From positions 1 to 18,769 of the forward strand of contig CANHRW010000013.1 of NCBI GenBank assembly GCA_947462865.1: a DNA stretch of 18,769 nt. The letters run 5' to 3'. The notes under the pieces were generated by a model. It did not search any database. It was not told where the DNA came from and saw only the letters and a program-made list of their open reading frames with translations. Below, piece by piece: positions 8,499-16,509 of the stretch. The DNA comes from Bacteroidota bacterium. GTDB taxonomy: Bacteria; Bacteroidota; Bacteroidia; UKL13-3. A program made the translations under genes and the position numbers. Positions within the stretch are counted from its first letter, which is position 1, and the number at the start of each line of letters is the position of its first letter.

Positions 8499-8556
8499 AA
8501 GCTTCAAAAATAATCAGAATCCTTATAAAATTAGCAAATGAGCAGAATAAAGCCGC

Positions 8557-9795
8557 TTATGCGTTTTGAGACAGATTTGCTGCTGCAGTTCCGGCAATAA
8601 AACCGGTAGTCCATGCTGCTTGAAAGTTAAAACCACCTGTTACCCCATCTATATCAATCACCTCACCAGCAAAATACAAGCCTTTAACCTTTTTGCTTTC
8701 CATGGTTTTAAAATTGATGTCTGACCTGGCAATACCCCCACACGTAACAAACTCTTCTTTAAATGTGGTTTTTCCTTCAGCCCAATACCTATCATACAAG
8801 ACCGAGATTATAAACTTGTTTAATGCTTCCTTTGAAACCTCTTGCCAACTGGCATTTTCTTGAATACCAGACTTGTTTAACAAATAAACTAATAGCCTTT
8901 TAGGAAGCTGAAAGGGTAAGCTGCCTTGCATTTGCCTAGATGGATTGGCCGCTTTCAAATTCATCAATTCTTGCCTAAGTGAGTCTTCTGATTTGCCTTG
9001 CAACCATTTTATTTCCAATTCAAAACAATAGGACTTTTCAGCTAAAAAACGAGCCGCAAATGCAGAGCTTTTTAAAACAGCGGGTCCACTCAAACCCCAA
9101 TGTGTAATTAAAATAGGGCCGAATGTTTCTATTTTGGTTCCAATAATTTTCAACTGAACAGGGTCCATACTGATACCACTCAAAGCACGCAAATCTTGGT
9201 CTTTGATATTAAAAGTAAATAACGATGGAACGGGCGCCACAATTTCGTGTCCGAGGTCTTTCAACCAATTCAAGCCTGTTTCTTTGGGAGAGCCACCGCT
9301 GGCAACCACAATCTTGCTTGCAACTATAGATTGGGTATTGGAAAACTGAATTTCAAACAATCCATCAATTTGTTTCGATATTGAAACTACGCTACTATTT
9401 AACAATACCTGAACACCCGCCCTTTGTGCAGCCATTTCTAATGCATCAATGATTGTTTGTGAATTATTTGATTGTGGAAAAACCCGATTGTCGGGTTCTA
9501 TTTTTAATGCAACACCTCTCTCTTCAAACCAATGCATAGTGTCTTTGGGTTGAAACCGACTAAACGCACCCCTCAGTTCTTTTTCGCCTCTTGGATAGTT
9601 TAAGCTCAGGGCTTTGGTTTCAAAACAAGCATTCGTAACATTACACCTTCCACCACCCGAAACACTTACTTTTTGTAGTGTTTTACTGGTCTTTTCTATG
9701 ATAAAAACCTTGTTATCGGGGTTAGCCTCTGCACATGTAATGGCAGAAAAATAACCGGCTGCACCAGCACCTATAACTACAACTTTATTGTTCAA
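8557..9795 (-). CDS. HI0933/YhiN-family NAD(P)/FAD-dependent oxidoreductase
   Basis: This 412-residue flavoprotein belongs to the HI0933-like (YhiN/BaiN) family. It has an N-terminal dinucleotide fold with GAGAAG at 9-14. The family hallmark SGGGRCNVTN follows at 46-55. The C-terminal FAD-contact block runs from TCGGIARSDI at about 351, through LYFAGEVIDIDG, to GVTGGFNFQ at 384-392. Physiological substrates of most members are unknown, so no reaction is claimed. The start is TTG at 9795. An in-frame TAA lies 15 bases upstream of it and the glycine motif follows within nine residues, so no ATG can replace it. The gene precedes metG on the minus strand and is divergent from the GT117 gene. I found no clear minus-strand promoter motif in the shared upstream region. 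Confidence 0.92.
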   Translation of the reverse strand: MNNKVVVIGAGAAGYFSAITCAEANPDNKVFIIEKTSKTLQKVSVSGGGRCNVTNACFETKALSLNYPRGEKELRGAFSRFQPKDTMHWFEERGVALKIEPDNRVFPQSNNSQTIIDALEMAAQRAGVQVLLNSSVVSISKQIDGLFEIQFSNTQSIVASKIVVASGGSPKETGLNWLKDLGHEIVAPVPSLFTFNIKDQDLRALSGISMDPVQLKIIGTKIETFGPILITHWGLSGPAVLKSSAFAARFLAEKSYCFELEIKWLQGKSEDSLRQELMNLKAANPSRQMQGSLPFQLPKRLLVYLLNKSGIQENASWQEVSKEALNKFIISVLYDRYWAEGKTTFKEEFVTCGGIARSDINFKTMESKKVKGLYFAGEVIDIDGVTGGFNFQAAWTTGFIAGTAAANLSQNA

Positions 9796-10020
9796 TTTTG
9801 TTTTTTGAATTTAATGCTTACAAAGAAAGCTGTTTACAAGGTGTATTCAAACCCAAACAAACCAAATCAAATGTTAAATAAATAGCGGTATTTAATAGAA
9901 TCTACTATTTGTCTACTCGTTTAAAATATTTATGTTTGCTTTTGGTGTCCACAAATCTTTGGGTTGAAAATACTTGGAGTTATTTGGATGACTTTTGAAT
10001 TTGTAATTTAATTATGCATA
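9796..10020. other. Divergent intergenic region upstream of the flavoprotein and GT117 genes
   Basis: This 225-base, AT-rich region separates two divergent genes. On the plus strand it holds a strong Bacteroidota-type promoter at 9908-9938. On the minus strand no CAAAnnTA (the reverse of TAnnTTTG) is found in the half facing the flavoprotein. The likely plus-strand leader, from about 9944 to 10020, shows no riboswitch-like fold that I can recognise. Confidence 0.6.
9908..9938 (+). promoter_or_regulatory. Bacteroidota housekeeping-type promoter for the GT117-rlmB unit
   Basis: TTTG (9908-9911), a 19-base spacer and TATGTTTG (9931-9938) match the described Bacteroidota primary-sigma consensus TTTG-N19-21-TAnnTTTG exactly. 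The predicted transcription start, near 9943-9946, leaves a leader of about 75 bases before the ATG at 10021. No equally complete match was found in the other intergenic regions. Confidence 0.65.
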
Positions 10021-13000
10021 ATGAATAAGTATTCTTTTTTCAACAACCTATTGGGATGGCTTTTATTTGCTGTTTCACTAGCAACTTACACACTTACACT
10101 TGAGCCTACAGTTAGTTTTTGGGACTGTGGTGAGTTTATTTCGGCATCTTACAGACTTCAAATTTGTCACCCCCCAGGAGCTCCTTTGTTTTTAATGATT
10201 GGTCGATTGTTCTCCCTGATGGCGGGAGCAGATGTATCTAAAGTGGCATTTTGGGTAAATATGGTATCAGCTGTAACTAGCGCGCTTACTGTTATGTTTA
10301 TGTTTTGGACCATCACCCATTTGGCGAAAAAAATATTGGTTAAAAACAACAATCAAGAAAGCTGGCAGTCTGTCGCAATTTTGTTTGCTGGGATAGTTGG
10401 TGCCCTAACACTTAATTTTTCTGATACCTTTTGGTTTTCTGCTGTTGAGGCAGAAGTTTATGCATCTTCTAGCTTTTTCACGACACTTACTTTTTGGTGT
10501 ATTTTAAAATGGGAAAACGTCTCTAGCGAGCCTGGTTCAAATCGTTGGTTGGTGTTAATTGCTTATTTAATTGGTTTGGCAATTGGCGTCCATTTGTTGA
10601 ACTTATTGGTTATTCCAGCCATTGTATATGTGGTATATTTTAAACAAAATAAATTTCAAACCGCTGGCTTTTTAAAAGCAACAGCAGTGGCAATATTGGC
10701 AATTGGTATAGTACAATTTGGTATTATACCGGGGCTTCCAGGTATTGCAACCAAACTCGACTTTTTATTGGTTAATTCAATGGGCCTAAGTTATAATAGC
10801 GGAGCATTATTAATGGTTACGCTGATTGTAATCCTTTGTGCTGCTGCCCTTTCTTATACCCATAGCAAAAACGCCCTAAGTTTATATATTGCCATTGGTG
10901 CCTACATGGCTTTGGCGCTATCAACATTCATTATCAATGCAAGTTTAGGTGGTATTTTATTCTGGGCTATACTTACCTTTAGCATTTACTTTTTTGTTTT
11001 CAAAAGAGAAGCATCCATGCAATTTGTCAATACCATTGTATTGTGTTTCTCGTTTGTGGTGATCGGTTATTCTTCTTACAGCATGATTATCATTCGTTCA
11101 TTGGACAATCCTCCAATTGACATGAATGATCCAGAACAACCCTTTTCATTGTTGAGTTATTTAAACCGCGAGCAGTATGGTGAAAACCCATTGGTTTATG
11201 GTCAATACTTTTATGCAAAAGTGATTGACATTAAAAAGGGTCCTATGCAATACGCAAAAGGATCAGACGGAAAATATACTGAAACTGGCGAAAAATTAGA
11301 GCGTGTTTATGACCCTAAAGATTGTACCATTTTCCCCAGAATGTGGGCAGATAGAGCCGATTATGTAGCTGCATACCGTGAGTGGGAAAAAATGCCAGGT
11401 GAGAAAAAAGCAACATTTAGTAAAAACGTTCACTTCTTGTTTAGTTACCAATTGGGCTTTATGTACTGGAGGTATTTCTTTTGGAATTTTATAGGCAGAC
11501 AAAATGATGAACAGGGTTATGGAGATATATTAAGAGGAAATTGGTTATCTGGAATAAAATTCATCGATGAAAGCATGTTGGGTCCAATCTCACAAGCGCC
11601 TGACAGTATTAAAAACAACAAAGCACACAACACCTACTTCTTCTTACCTCTAATTTTAGGTATCATTGGGTTGGTTTACCACTTTAAAAAAGCCAAAGAA
11701 GATGCAATTGTTGTATCCACCTTGTTCTTGTTTACGGGTTTCTTTATCATTCTTTATTTGAACTTCCCTGCCCACCAACCAAGAGAAAGGGATTATGCTT
11801 ACGTGGGCTCATACCAAACATTTATGATTTGGATAGGTCTTGGCGTTTTAGCCCTGGTGGAATGGTTTGGAAAACGAATGAATAAAAATGTGGCAGCGGC
11901 TGGGGCTGGAATTTTAGCCGTTGCGGCTGTTCCAGTATTAATGGGAACGCAAAACTGGGACGACCACAACCGCTCAAACAGGTATACTGCGCTTCATTTT
12001 GCAGAAGACTATTTAAATTCTTGTGACAAAGATGCTATCTTGTTTACCAATGGTGATAACGATACTTACCCTTTGTGGTATGCACAAAATGTTGAAGGAA
12101 TTCGTTCCGATGTAAGGGTCATTAATTTAAGTTTATTAAATACCGATTGGTATGCTGATGGGCTTAAAAGACCTGCATATGGAAGTGCGCCTGTTAATTT
12201 CAGTATGACACCTGATAAATACAAACAGGGCACCCGCGATTATGTCGTTCATTATGAAAATCCTGAACTGGCTCAGCGTTATGGAATCAATAATACTGAT
12301 TTTTATAACCTATCCAATATCATTAGTTTTATGAGTGATGACAATGAGCCAATGGGTACTGTTCAAACTCAAGGTGGCGAATCGTTGAGGTATTATCCAA
12401 CTAAAAAGTTCTTTTTAAAGGTTGATAAAAATGCTTGCTTAAAAAATGGGGTAGTTAAACCAGAAGATGCGCCTTTGATGGTTGACAGTATCAAGTGGGA
12501 AATAGGAAACCAAACCCTCATGAAAGCTGATTTAATCTTATTAGACATCATCGCTAGCAACATCAACACCAGGCCTATTTATTGGGCCATTACCACTGGT
12601 AGCGACGTGTATTTAAACCTACAGCCTTATTTCCAATTGGAGGGTTTAACTTATCGTTTGGTACCGGTGCTCAACACTTTTACACAAGATGGTAATACCG
12701 GAAGAATCAATACCAATATTTTGTATGACCATTTAATGAATAAATTTAAGTGGGGCAATATGGAAGCCGAAGGGGTTTACCTTGATGAAACCATTTTAAG
12801 ACAAACTAAAAACTTTAGAAACATCTTCTTCAGATTGTCTGAGGCGCTCACAATGGAAGGTAAAAAAGATTCGGCAGTAAAAGTAATTGATTACTGCTTA
12901 AAAGTGCTTCCAAAAGACCAAGTACAATATGATGTTTTTGTGGTTAGATTAATTGAGGCCTATTACGCCGCTGGCTCTAAAGACAAGGCTGTAGCGTTGA

Positions 13001-13200
13001 GCAAAGATCTATTCGGTTTCTTTGAAGAAAGGGCAAAATATTTTATGTCTTTCAAAGACAAAAGAGGACAAGTAAAACCAGAATTAGAAGACCACATGCA
13101 AATCATGAATTACCTGGTACAAATGGCAGAGTTTAACCAACAAAAGGCTTTAAACGAAGAATTAAAATCAAGAATTGGAAAACTTCAGGCCGGTCAATAA
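10021..13200 (+). CDS. DUF2723/GT117-family polytopic membrane protein (predicted glycosyltransferase)
   Basis: This large integral membrane protein (1059 residues) belongs to the DUF2723 family, classed as glycosyltransferase family 117 and resembling protein O-mannosyltransferases. About 13 hydrophobic segments lie between residues 10 and 645, with a soluble stretch at about 357-537 inside them. The first outer loop holds SFWDCGEFI with Asp35 and Glu38. By analogy with GT-C enzymes these could be catalytic, but that is inference. The periplasmic C-terminal part starts near 650 and contains the family-typical NGDNDTYPLWYAQ at about 677. It ends in helical, TPR-like sequence at about 935-1010. 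The ATG at 10021 follows an out-of-frame ATG at 10014. rlmB starts 13 bases downstream. Family assignment is firm; sugar donor and acceptor are unknown. Confidence 0.9.
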   Translation: MNKYSFFNNLLGWLLFAVSLATYTLTLEPTVSFWDCGEFISASYRLQICHPPGAPLFLMIGRLFSLMAGADVSKVAFWVNMVSAVTSALTVMFMFWTITHLAKKILVKNNNQESWQSVAILFAGIVGALTLNFSDTFWFSAVEAEVYASSSFFTTLTFWCILKWENVSSEPGSNRWLVLIAYLIGLAIGVHLLNLLVIPAIVYVVYFKQNKFQTAGFLKATAVAILAIGIVQFGIIPGLPGIATKLDFLLVNSMGLSYNSGALLMVTLIVILCAAALSYTHSKNALSLYIAIGAYMALALSTFIINASLGGILFWAILTFSIYFFVFKREASMQFVNTIVLCFSFVVIGYSSYSMIIIRSLDNPPIDMNDPEQPFSLLSYLNREQYGENPLVYGQYFYAKVIDIKKGPMQYAKGSDGKYTETGEKLERVYDPKDCTIFPRMWADRADYVAAYREWEKMPGEKKATFSKNVHFLFSYQLGFMYWRYFFWNFIGRQNDEQGYGDILRGNWLSGIKFIDESMLGPISQAPDSIKNNKAHNTYFFLPLILGIIGLVYHFKKAKEDAIVVSTLFLFTGFFIILYLNFPAHQPRERDYAYVGSYQTFMIWIGLGVLALVEWFGKRMNKNVAAAGAGILAVAAVPVLMGTQNWDDHNRSNRYTALHFAEDYLNSCDKDAILFTNGDNDTYPLWYAQNVEGIRSDVRVINLSLLNTDWYADGLKRPAYGSAPVNFSMTPDKYKQGTRDYVVHYENPELAQRYGINNTDFYNLSNIISFMSDDNEPMGTVQTQGGESLRYYPTKKFFLKVDKNACLKNGVVKPEDAPLMVDSIKWEIGNQTLMKADLILLDIIASNINTRPIYWAITTGSDVYLNLQPYFQLEGLTYRLVPVLNTFTQDGNTGRINTNILYDHLMNKFKWGNMEAEGVYLDETILRQTKNFRNIFFRLSEALTMEGKKDSAVKVIDYCLKVLPKDQVQYDVFVVRLIEAYYAAGSKDKAVALSKDLFGFFEERAKYFMSFKDKRGQVKPELEDHMQIMNYLVQMAEFNQQKALNEELKSRIGKLQAGQ

Positions 13201-13213
13201 GCGCCCAAACAAC

Positions 13214-13975
13214 ATGGGCAAATCTGCCGATCAACTCATTTATGGCCCGCACGCATTGATAGAATCAATTCGTGCGGGCGTTGATATTACTAAAGTAATG
13301 GCCATTCGTGGCTCGTTTGGTCAACTACTCGACGATGCCCTTAAAGCGTGTAGAGAAGGTGGCATTCCAGTGCAATTTGTACCAAGAGAGCGATTCGATT
13401 TTATCCGAGAAAAAAACCACCAAGGAGTTTGTGGTTTTATTTCACCCATCAGCTACCACCAACTCGATTTGTTAATTCCAAAATTATTTGAAGAGGGTAA
13501 AGACCCCTTTTTGCTAATTTTGGATAGGGTAACTGACGTGAGAAACCTAGGGGCAATTGCCAGAACCGCATACTGTGCCGGTGTAGATGCTATAGTTATA
13601 CCCAAAACAGATGCTGCACCAGTCAACGAAGATGCCATTAAAACATCAGCTGGTGCACTGCTAAAAATACCCGTTTGTAGAGAGGCGCACCTCAAAACCA
13701 CCATGGAGTATTTAAATCAGTCAGGGTTTAACACCATTGCATGCACCGAAAAAGCAAAAGACCGCTTGAGTCAAACAGACATGAGTGGCCCCATTGCACT
13801 AGTCATGGGAAATGAAGAATCGGGCATTTCTCCAGAATTATTAAAACGTTGTACGTATTTGGCTAAAATCCCCATGGATTTTGGGGTCAGTTCGCTCAAT
13901 GTATCTGTAGCGGCTGGCATAGCAATGTATGAAGCACTAGAGCAGAGAAGACCATCTCGAACACTAGAAGAATAG
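13214..13975 (+). CDS. rlmB: 23S rRNA 2'-O-ribose methyltransferase, TrmH/RlmB (SPOUT) family
   Basis: This is a 253-residue SPOUT methyltransferase, expected to methylate the ribose of G2251 (E. coli numbering) in the peptidyl-transferase P-loop of 23S rRNA using S-adenosylmethionine. An N-terminal L30e-like substrate-binding domain (LIYGPHALIESI onwards, about 8-80) precedes the knotted catalytic domain. All three family motifs are present: NLGAIAR at 111-117, VMGNEESGISPE from about 197, and SSLNVSVAAGIAMYEA from about 226. I chose the ATG at 13214. The frame stays open to a TTG at 13175 inside the GT117 gene, but those 13 residues do not resemble the family. It probably shares the GT117 transcript. 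Other TrmH paralogues are possible, but the N-terminal domain favours RlmB. Confidence 0.92.
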   Translation: MGKSADQLIYGPHALIESIRAGVDITKVMAIRGSFGQLLDDALKACREGGIPVQFVPRERFDFIREKNHQGVCGFISPISYHQLDLLIPKLFEEGKDPFLLILDRVTDVRNLGAIARTAYCAGVDAIVIPKTDAAPVNEDAIKTSAGALLKIPVCREAHLKTTMEYLNQSGFNTIACTEKAKDRLSQTDMSGPIALVMGNEESGISPELLKRCTYLAKIPMDFGVSSLNVSVAAGIAMYEALEQRRPSRTLEE

Positions 13976-13984
13976 GCCTTAAAC

Positions 13985-14668
13985 CTACTCTTTAATGAAT
14001 TTTTCTAACAATATTCCTTTGTCTGAAATGGCGGACAATACATAAATACCGTTTGCCAAATGGGCAACATCAATGGTATTGTTTAAAGCCAATCCTTCAG
14101 CTACAATTCTACCACTTAAATCAGTAATTTTATATTGATTGCAGCTAACTCCTTCAACCGTTAAACTAGTTGTTGCTGGAACCGGATAAAGTTTGTAGTC
14201 ATGCACACTCAGTTTGGGCAAACCAATTCCTGTTCCATCATAATCAATGATTATTCGCAACGTATTTTGCTTAAACATCAAGGCACTGGTATCTACTCCT
14301 ATTAAATTGGTGAGTGCAATAATAAAATCTTTTTTACCCCAGAACTTTGAGTCAGCAACTGGATTAATTTTAAACTTCTTTCTGTTACTACCATTATATA
14401 TGGTTGTACCAATAGGAAACTTGTATTGTTGAGAAGAAAAATTATAATGAACACCATTTTGTGCAGAGCCGTCAATGCTTGAAATTGTGGCACCTACTTG
14501 TGAATCTAGTGTATCGTTGTTGGGTGTGAATACCACCAACTCAAAAGCTGATGAGGTGTCTGTATTAGAAAAATTATCATAGCCTTGAACTGCAAATCCA
14601 AACTGAATTTGTGCGTTTGCGAAAAGGCTGGTTAAAAATAAAGCGCTAATAATCAATGTTTTTTTCAT
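13985..14668 (-). CDS. Small secreted protein with Calx-beta-like region and T9SS type A sorting domain
   Basis: This 227-residue protein carries a signal peptide (MKKTLIISALFLTSLFANA, cut before QIQF at residue 20). Residues of about 35-145 have the rhythm of a Calx-beta domain (NGVHYNF, then KFPIGTT, KKFKINPVAD, and IDYDGTG at its end). The tail, about 154-227, is a type IX secretion type A sorting domain: YKLYPVPATTSLTVE, then YKITDLSGRIV, LANGIYVL and a basic end. It is therefore predicted to cross the outer membrane by the gliding/T9SS machinery, lose its tail and be released or anchored. It lies downstream of the glucosaminidase gene after 83 bases and converges on rlmB with 9 bases between stops. 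No enzymatic motif is seen; an adhesive or structural role is a guess. Confidence 0.82.
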   Translation of the reverse strand: MKKTLIISALFLTSLFANAQIQFGFAVQGYDNFSNTDTSSAFELVVFTPNNDTLDSQVGATISSIDGSAQNGVHYNFSSQQYKFPIGTTIYNGSNRKKFKINPVADSKFWGKKDFIIALTNLIGVDTSALMFKQNTLRIIIDYDGTGIGLPKLSVHDYKLYPVPATTSLTVEGVSCNQYKITDLSGRIVAEGLALNNTIDVAHLANGIYVLSAISDKGILLEKFIKE

Positions 14669-14751
14669 GCGTTGGTTATTTTGTATAGGGGCAATCCCAA
14701 ATACTTATTTACAAGTTTAATAAAATTATTTGATGAATTTGGTTATACGAA

Positions 14752-16350
14752 CTATCTAATTTTAATTTTTTGTCCTTGGCTGATTGTATCTGTTAAATTT
14801 GGGTTCAACTCCATTAACTCTTTGGTTGTTTTACCATATTTTCTAGCTACGGAATACCGGGTTTCTCCTTGTTGAACCTCATGGTAAAATGTTTCCTGGC
14901 TCGTCTCTTTACTTGCATTAGGAACCACAACCAACACTTGACCTATTAGAATTTGTGCGTTATTTAGGTTGTTTGTTGCCATTAAGTCTTCAAGCGTAAT
15001 TCCATAAGTATTTGCTATGGCATAAAGCGTTTCACCAGCTCTTACAGTATGAACCCCAGGAACCCTTTGTGGTTCTTTGGTATCTGCAGTTTTAATGGCC
15101 GGATTGATAATCAATTTTTGACCAACCTCAATGCTATCCGTTAGCAGCGCATTTATAAATTGAATGGCATCAACTCTTACGCCATACTTTTTACCTATAC
15201 CAAATAGGGTTTCTCCCTTTTGAACTGTGTGAAAAAAGCTGAGGTTTTCTTTAAAATCATGTAATGAATCTGAGTTGGTGTTTTCGTTGACCTCAACTGG
15301 TTTTGCTGTTTCGATATTTTGAATTGGGTTGTCTGTTACGGTTTCGGTATATACAATTTTGGCAGCGGTAGTATCTGCTAAAACAATTGGAACTGTGGGT
15401 AATTGTTTCAATTTAGGTGGGCTGGTTCTCGTTTCGTTTAGTTGAACAAACTCACCTGTTGCGGGCTCTTGTCCTTCTTGTAGTAAGTTTTTCTCTAATA
15501 ATTTATCGAGTCTAATGGCATAGTGTTGAGCTATCCAATGCATGTTTTGCCCATCAGAAACAATGTGTACGAGAGTTTCAGATTTGTTTTTCTTTTGCTT
15601 AATATAGACCGTATCACCCGGCTTACACACTGCATCTTTTTTAAGATCATTGTACCTGTATACCTGAAAAACTTTTAGATCAAAATCGAGTGCAATTTCA
15701 GCATAGCTTTGACCCAACTTAGCAACTACCCCCGGCACGCCATTTACCATAATTTGTTTGCCAAAATCCTTTTGCTCTTCTAGTTTATTGGCTAAGATTG
15801 ATTCGTTTTCTTTGGTGCTTGCTTTTTCTTTATCAAACCGTTGCAGGTTGTGTCTTTCAATGAAAGTAACCAACAGTTCTGCATATTGTGGATTGGTGGC
15901 GTATCCAGCTCTTTTTAAACCTTTGGCCCACTCTACATAGTTGGTGGGATCTAAATCAAAAAGAAAGGCATACCTGCTGTTTCTCATTAAAAAAGCAGAA
16001 TGGTCTTCATAGCTTTCTGCAGCGTGTTTGTATTTTCTAAAACACTCATTAGGAGCATCGTCATCTTCATAAATGGTTTCACCCGTCCAGGTTGACTTAC
16101 ATTTGATCCCAAAATGATTGTTTCCCTCAACCGCCAACCTGCTATTTCCGTTCCCACTTTCCAAAATACCCTGAGCCAGTGTAATACTGGCTGGAATTTT
16201 ATTTCTATGCATTTCATCAACTGCAAGTGCTGAATATTTCTGTATGTATTGCTCTACTGTGAGTTTAGCCAAAGGAATAGTTGAAGTTTCTTGAGAAAAA
16301 ACTCTTGAAGTCAACAAACAAAAGAAAAGTAATGTTAAGCTGTTTTTCAT
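14752..16350 (-). CDS. Secreted N-acetylglucosaminidase (GH73-type) with LysM repeats
   Basis: This is a 532-residue peptidoglycan hydrolase. A signal peptide (MKNSLTLLFFCLLTSRVFS, cut before QETST) leads into a glucosaminidase domain at about 32-172, which cuts N-acetylglucosaminyl bonds in cell-wall glycan. The probable catalytic Glu64 lies in ILESGNGNS, followed by NNHFGIKC and a YEDHSAF motif. Cys84 and Cys103 could pair. Three good LysM peptidoglycan-binding repeats lie at about 372-416, 433-477 and 488-531, each opening HTV/HEV-x(2)-GET. Two degenerate LysM-like units lie at about 206-251 and 259-304. A Thr/Glu/Asn-rich linker (about 305-370) separates the groups. The ATG at 16350 starts directly at the signal peptide. 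A role in cell separation or wall turnover is family knowledge, not shown here. Confidence 0.9.
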   Translation of the reverse strand: MKNSLTLLFFCLLTSRVFSQETSTIPLAKLTVEQYIQKYSALAVDEMHRNKIPASITLAQGILESGNGNSRLAVEGNNHFGIKCKSTWTGETIYEDDDAPNECFRKYKHAAESYEDHSAFLMRNSRYAFLFDLDPTNYVEWAKGLKRAGYATNPQYAELLVTFIERHNLQRFDKEKASTKENESILANKLEEQKDFGKQIMVNGVPGVVAKLGQSYAEIALDFDLKVFQVYRYNDLKKDAVCKPGDTVYIKQKKNKSETLVHIVSDGQNMHWIAQHYAIRLDKLLEKNLLQEGQEPATGEFVQLNETRTSPPKLKQLPTVPIVLADTTAAKIVYTETVTDNPIQNIETAKPVEVNENTNSDSLHDFKENLSFFHTVQKGETLFGIGKKYGVRVDAIQFINALLTDSIEVGQKLIINPAIKTADTKEPQRVPGVHTVRAGETLYAIANTYGITLEDLMATNNLNNAQILIGQVLVVVPNASKETSQETFYHEVQQGETRYSVARKYGKTTKELMELNPNLTDTISQGQKIKIR

Positions 16351-16360
16351 GTGATACCTA

Positions 16361-16389
16361 CAAATTTAACCCTATTGACAGAAGCCAAA
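16361..16389 (-). promoter_or_regulatory. Candidate promoter for the glucosaminidase gene
   Basis: Read on the minus strand, TTTG (16386-16389), a 17-base spacer and TAAATTTG (16361-16368) resemble the Bacteroidota consensus, with a spacer two bases short. The start of transcription would lie only a few bases before the ATG at 16350, giving a very short leader. Tentative. Confidence 0.3.
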
Positions 16390-16456
16390 AATATAGCACC
16401 AAAAGGTTTTGCCTTGCTTTGCCAACAATGTACAGTATATTGTTCAATAGATACTG

Positions 16457-16486
16457 ATTGGACTTTGCTTATAAAAGCTATTTTTG
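16457..16486 (+). promoter_or_regulatory. Candidate promoter for the dsbD-gmhA unit
   Basis: TATTTTTG (16479-16486) matches the TAnnTTTG -7 element exactly. The upstream element ATTG (16457-16460) has one mismatch to TTTG, with an 18-base spacer. Transcription would begin near 16492, about 18 bases before the ATG at 16510. Confidence 0.4.
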
Positions 16487-16509
16487 TAAAAAAACTAACG
16501 CCCATATTC

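Larger units (their letters stand above)
16351..16509. other. Divergent intergenic region between the glucosaminidase and dsbD genes
   Basis: This 159-base region holds candidate promoters facing each way (plus strand 16457-16486, minus strand 16361-16389). The dsbD frame is open through the whole region from a GTG at 16351, but that stretch contains no plausible N-terminus before the signal peptide at 16510, so I treat it as non-coding. Confidence 0.55.

Noticed and set aside
8505..8538. Minus-strand promoter for metG (TTTG at 8535-8538, TATTTTTG at 8505-8512)
   Set aside because: The spacer is 22 bases and transcription would begin almost at the ATG, giving a leaderless message. The match is too weak to list in such AT-rich sequence.
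14..10050. Both the transketolase N-subunit and the GT117 protein begin MNKYS
   Set aside because: The rest of the proteins and the flanking DNA are unrelated, so the match is chance.
13175..13213. RlmB start at TTG inside the GT117 gene
   Set aside because: The added residues are unlike the family N-terminus, and an ATG at 13214 lies just before the conserved region.
16351..16509. A 53-codon N-terminal extension of DsbD from GTG at 16351
   Set aside because: It would bury the signal peptide, shows no domain, and covers the region expected to hold the divergent promoters.
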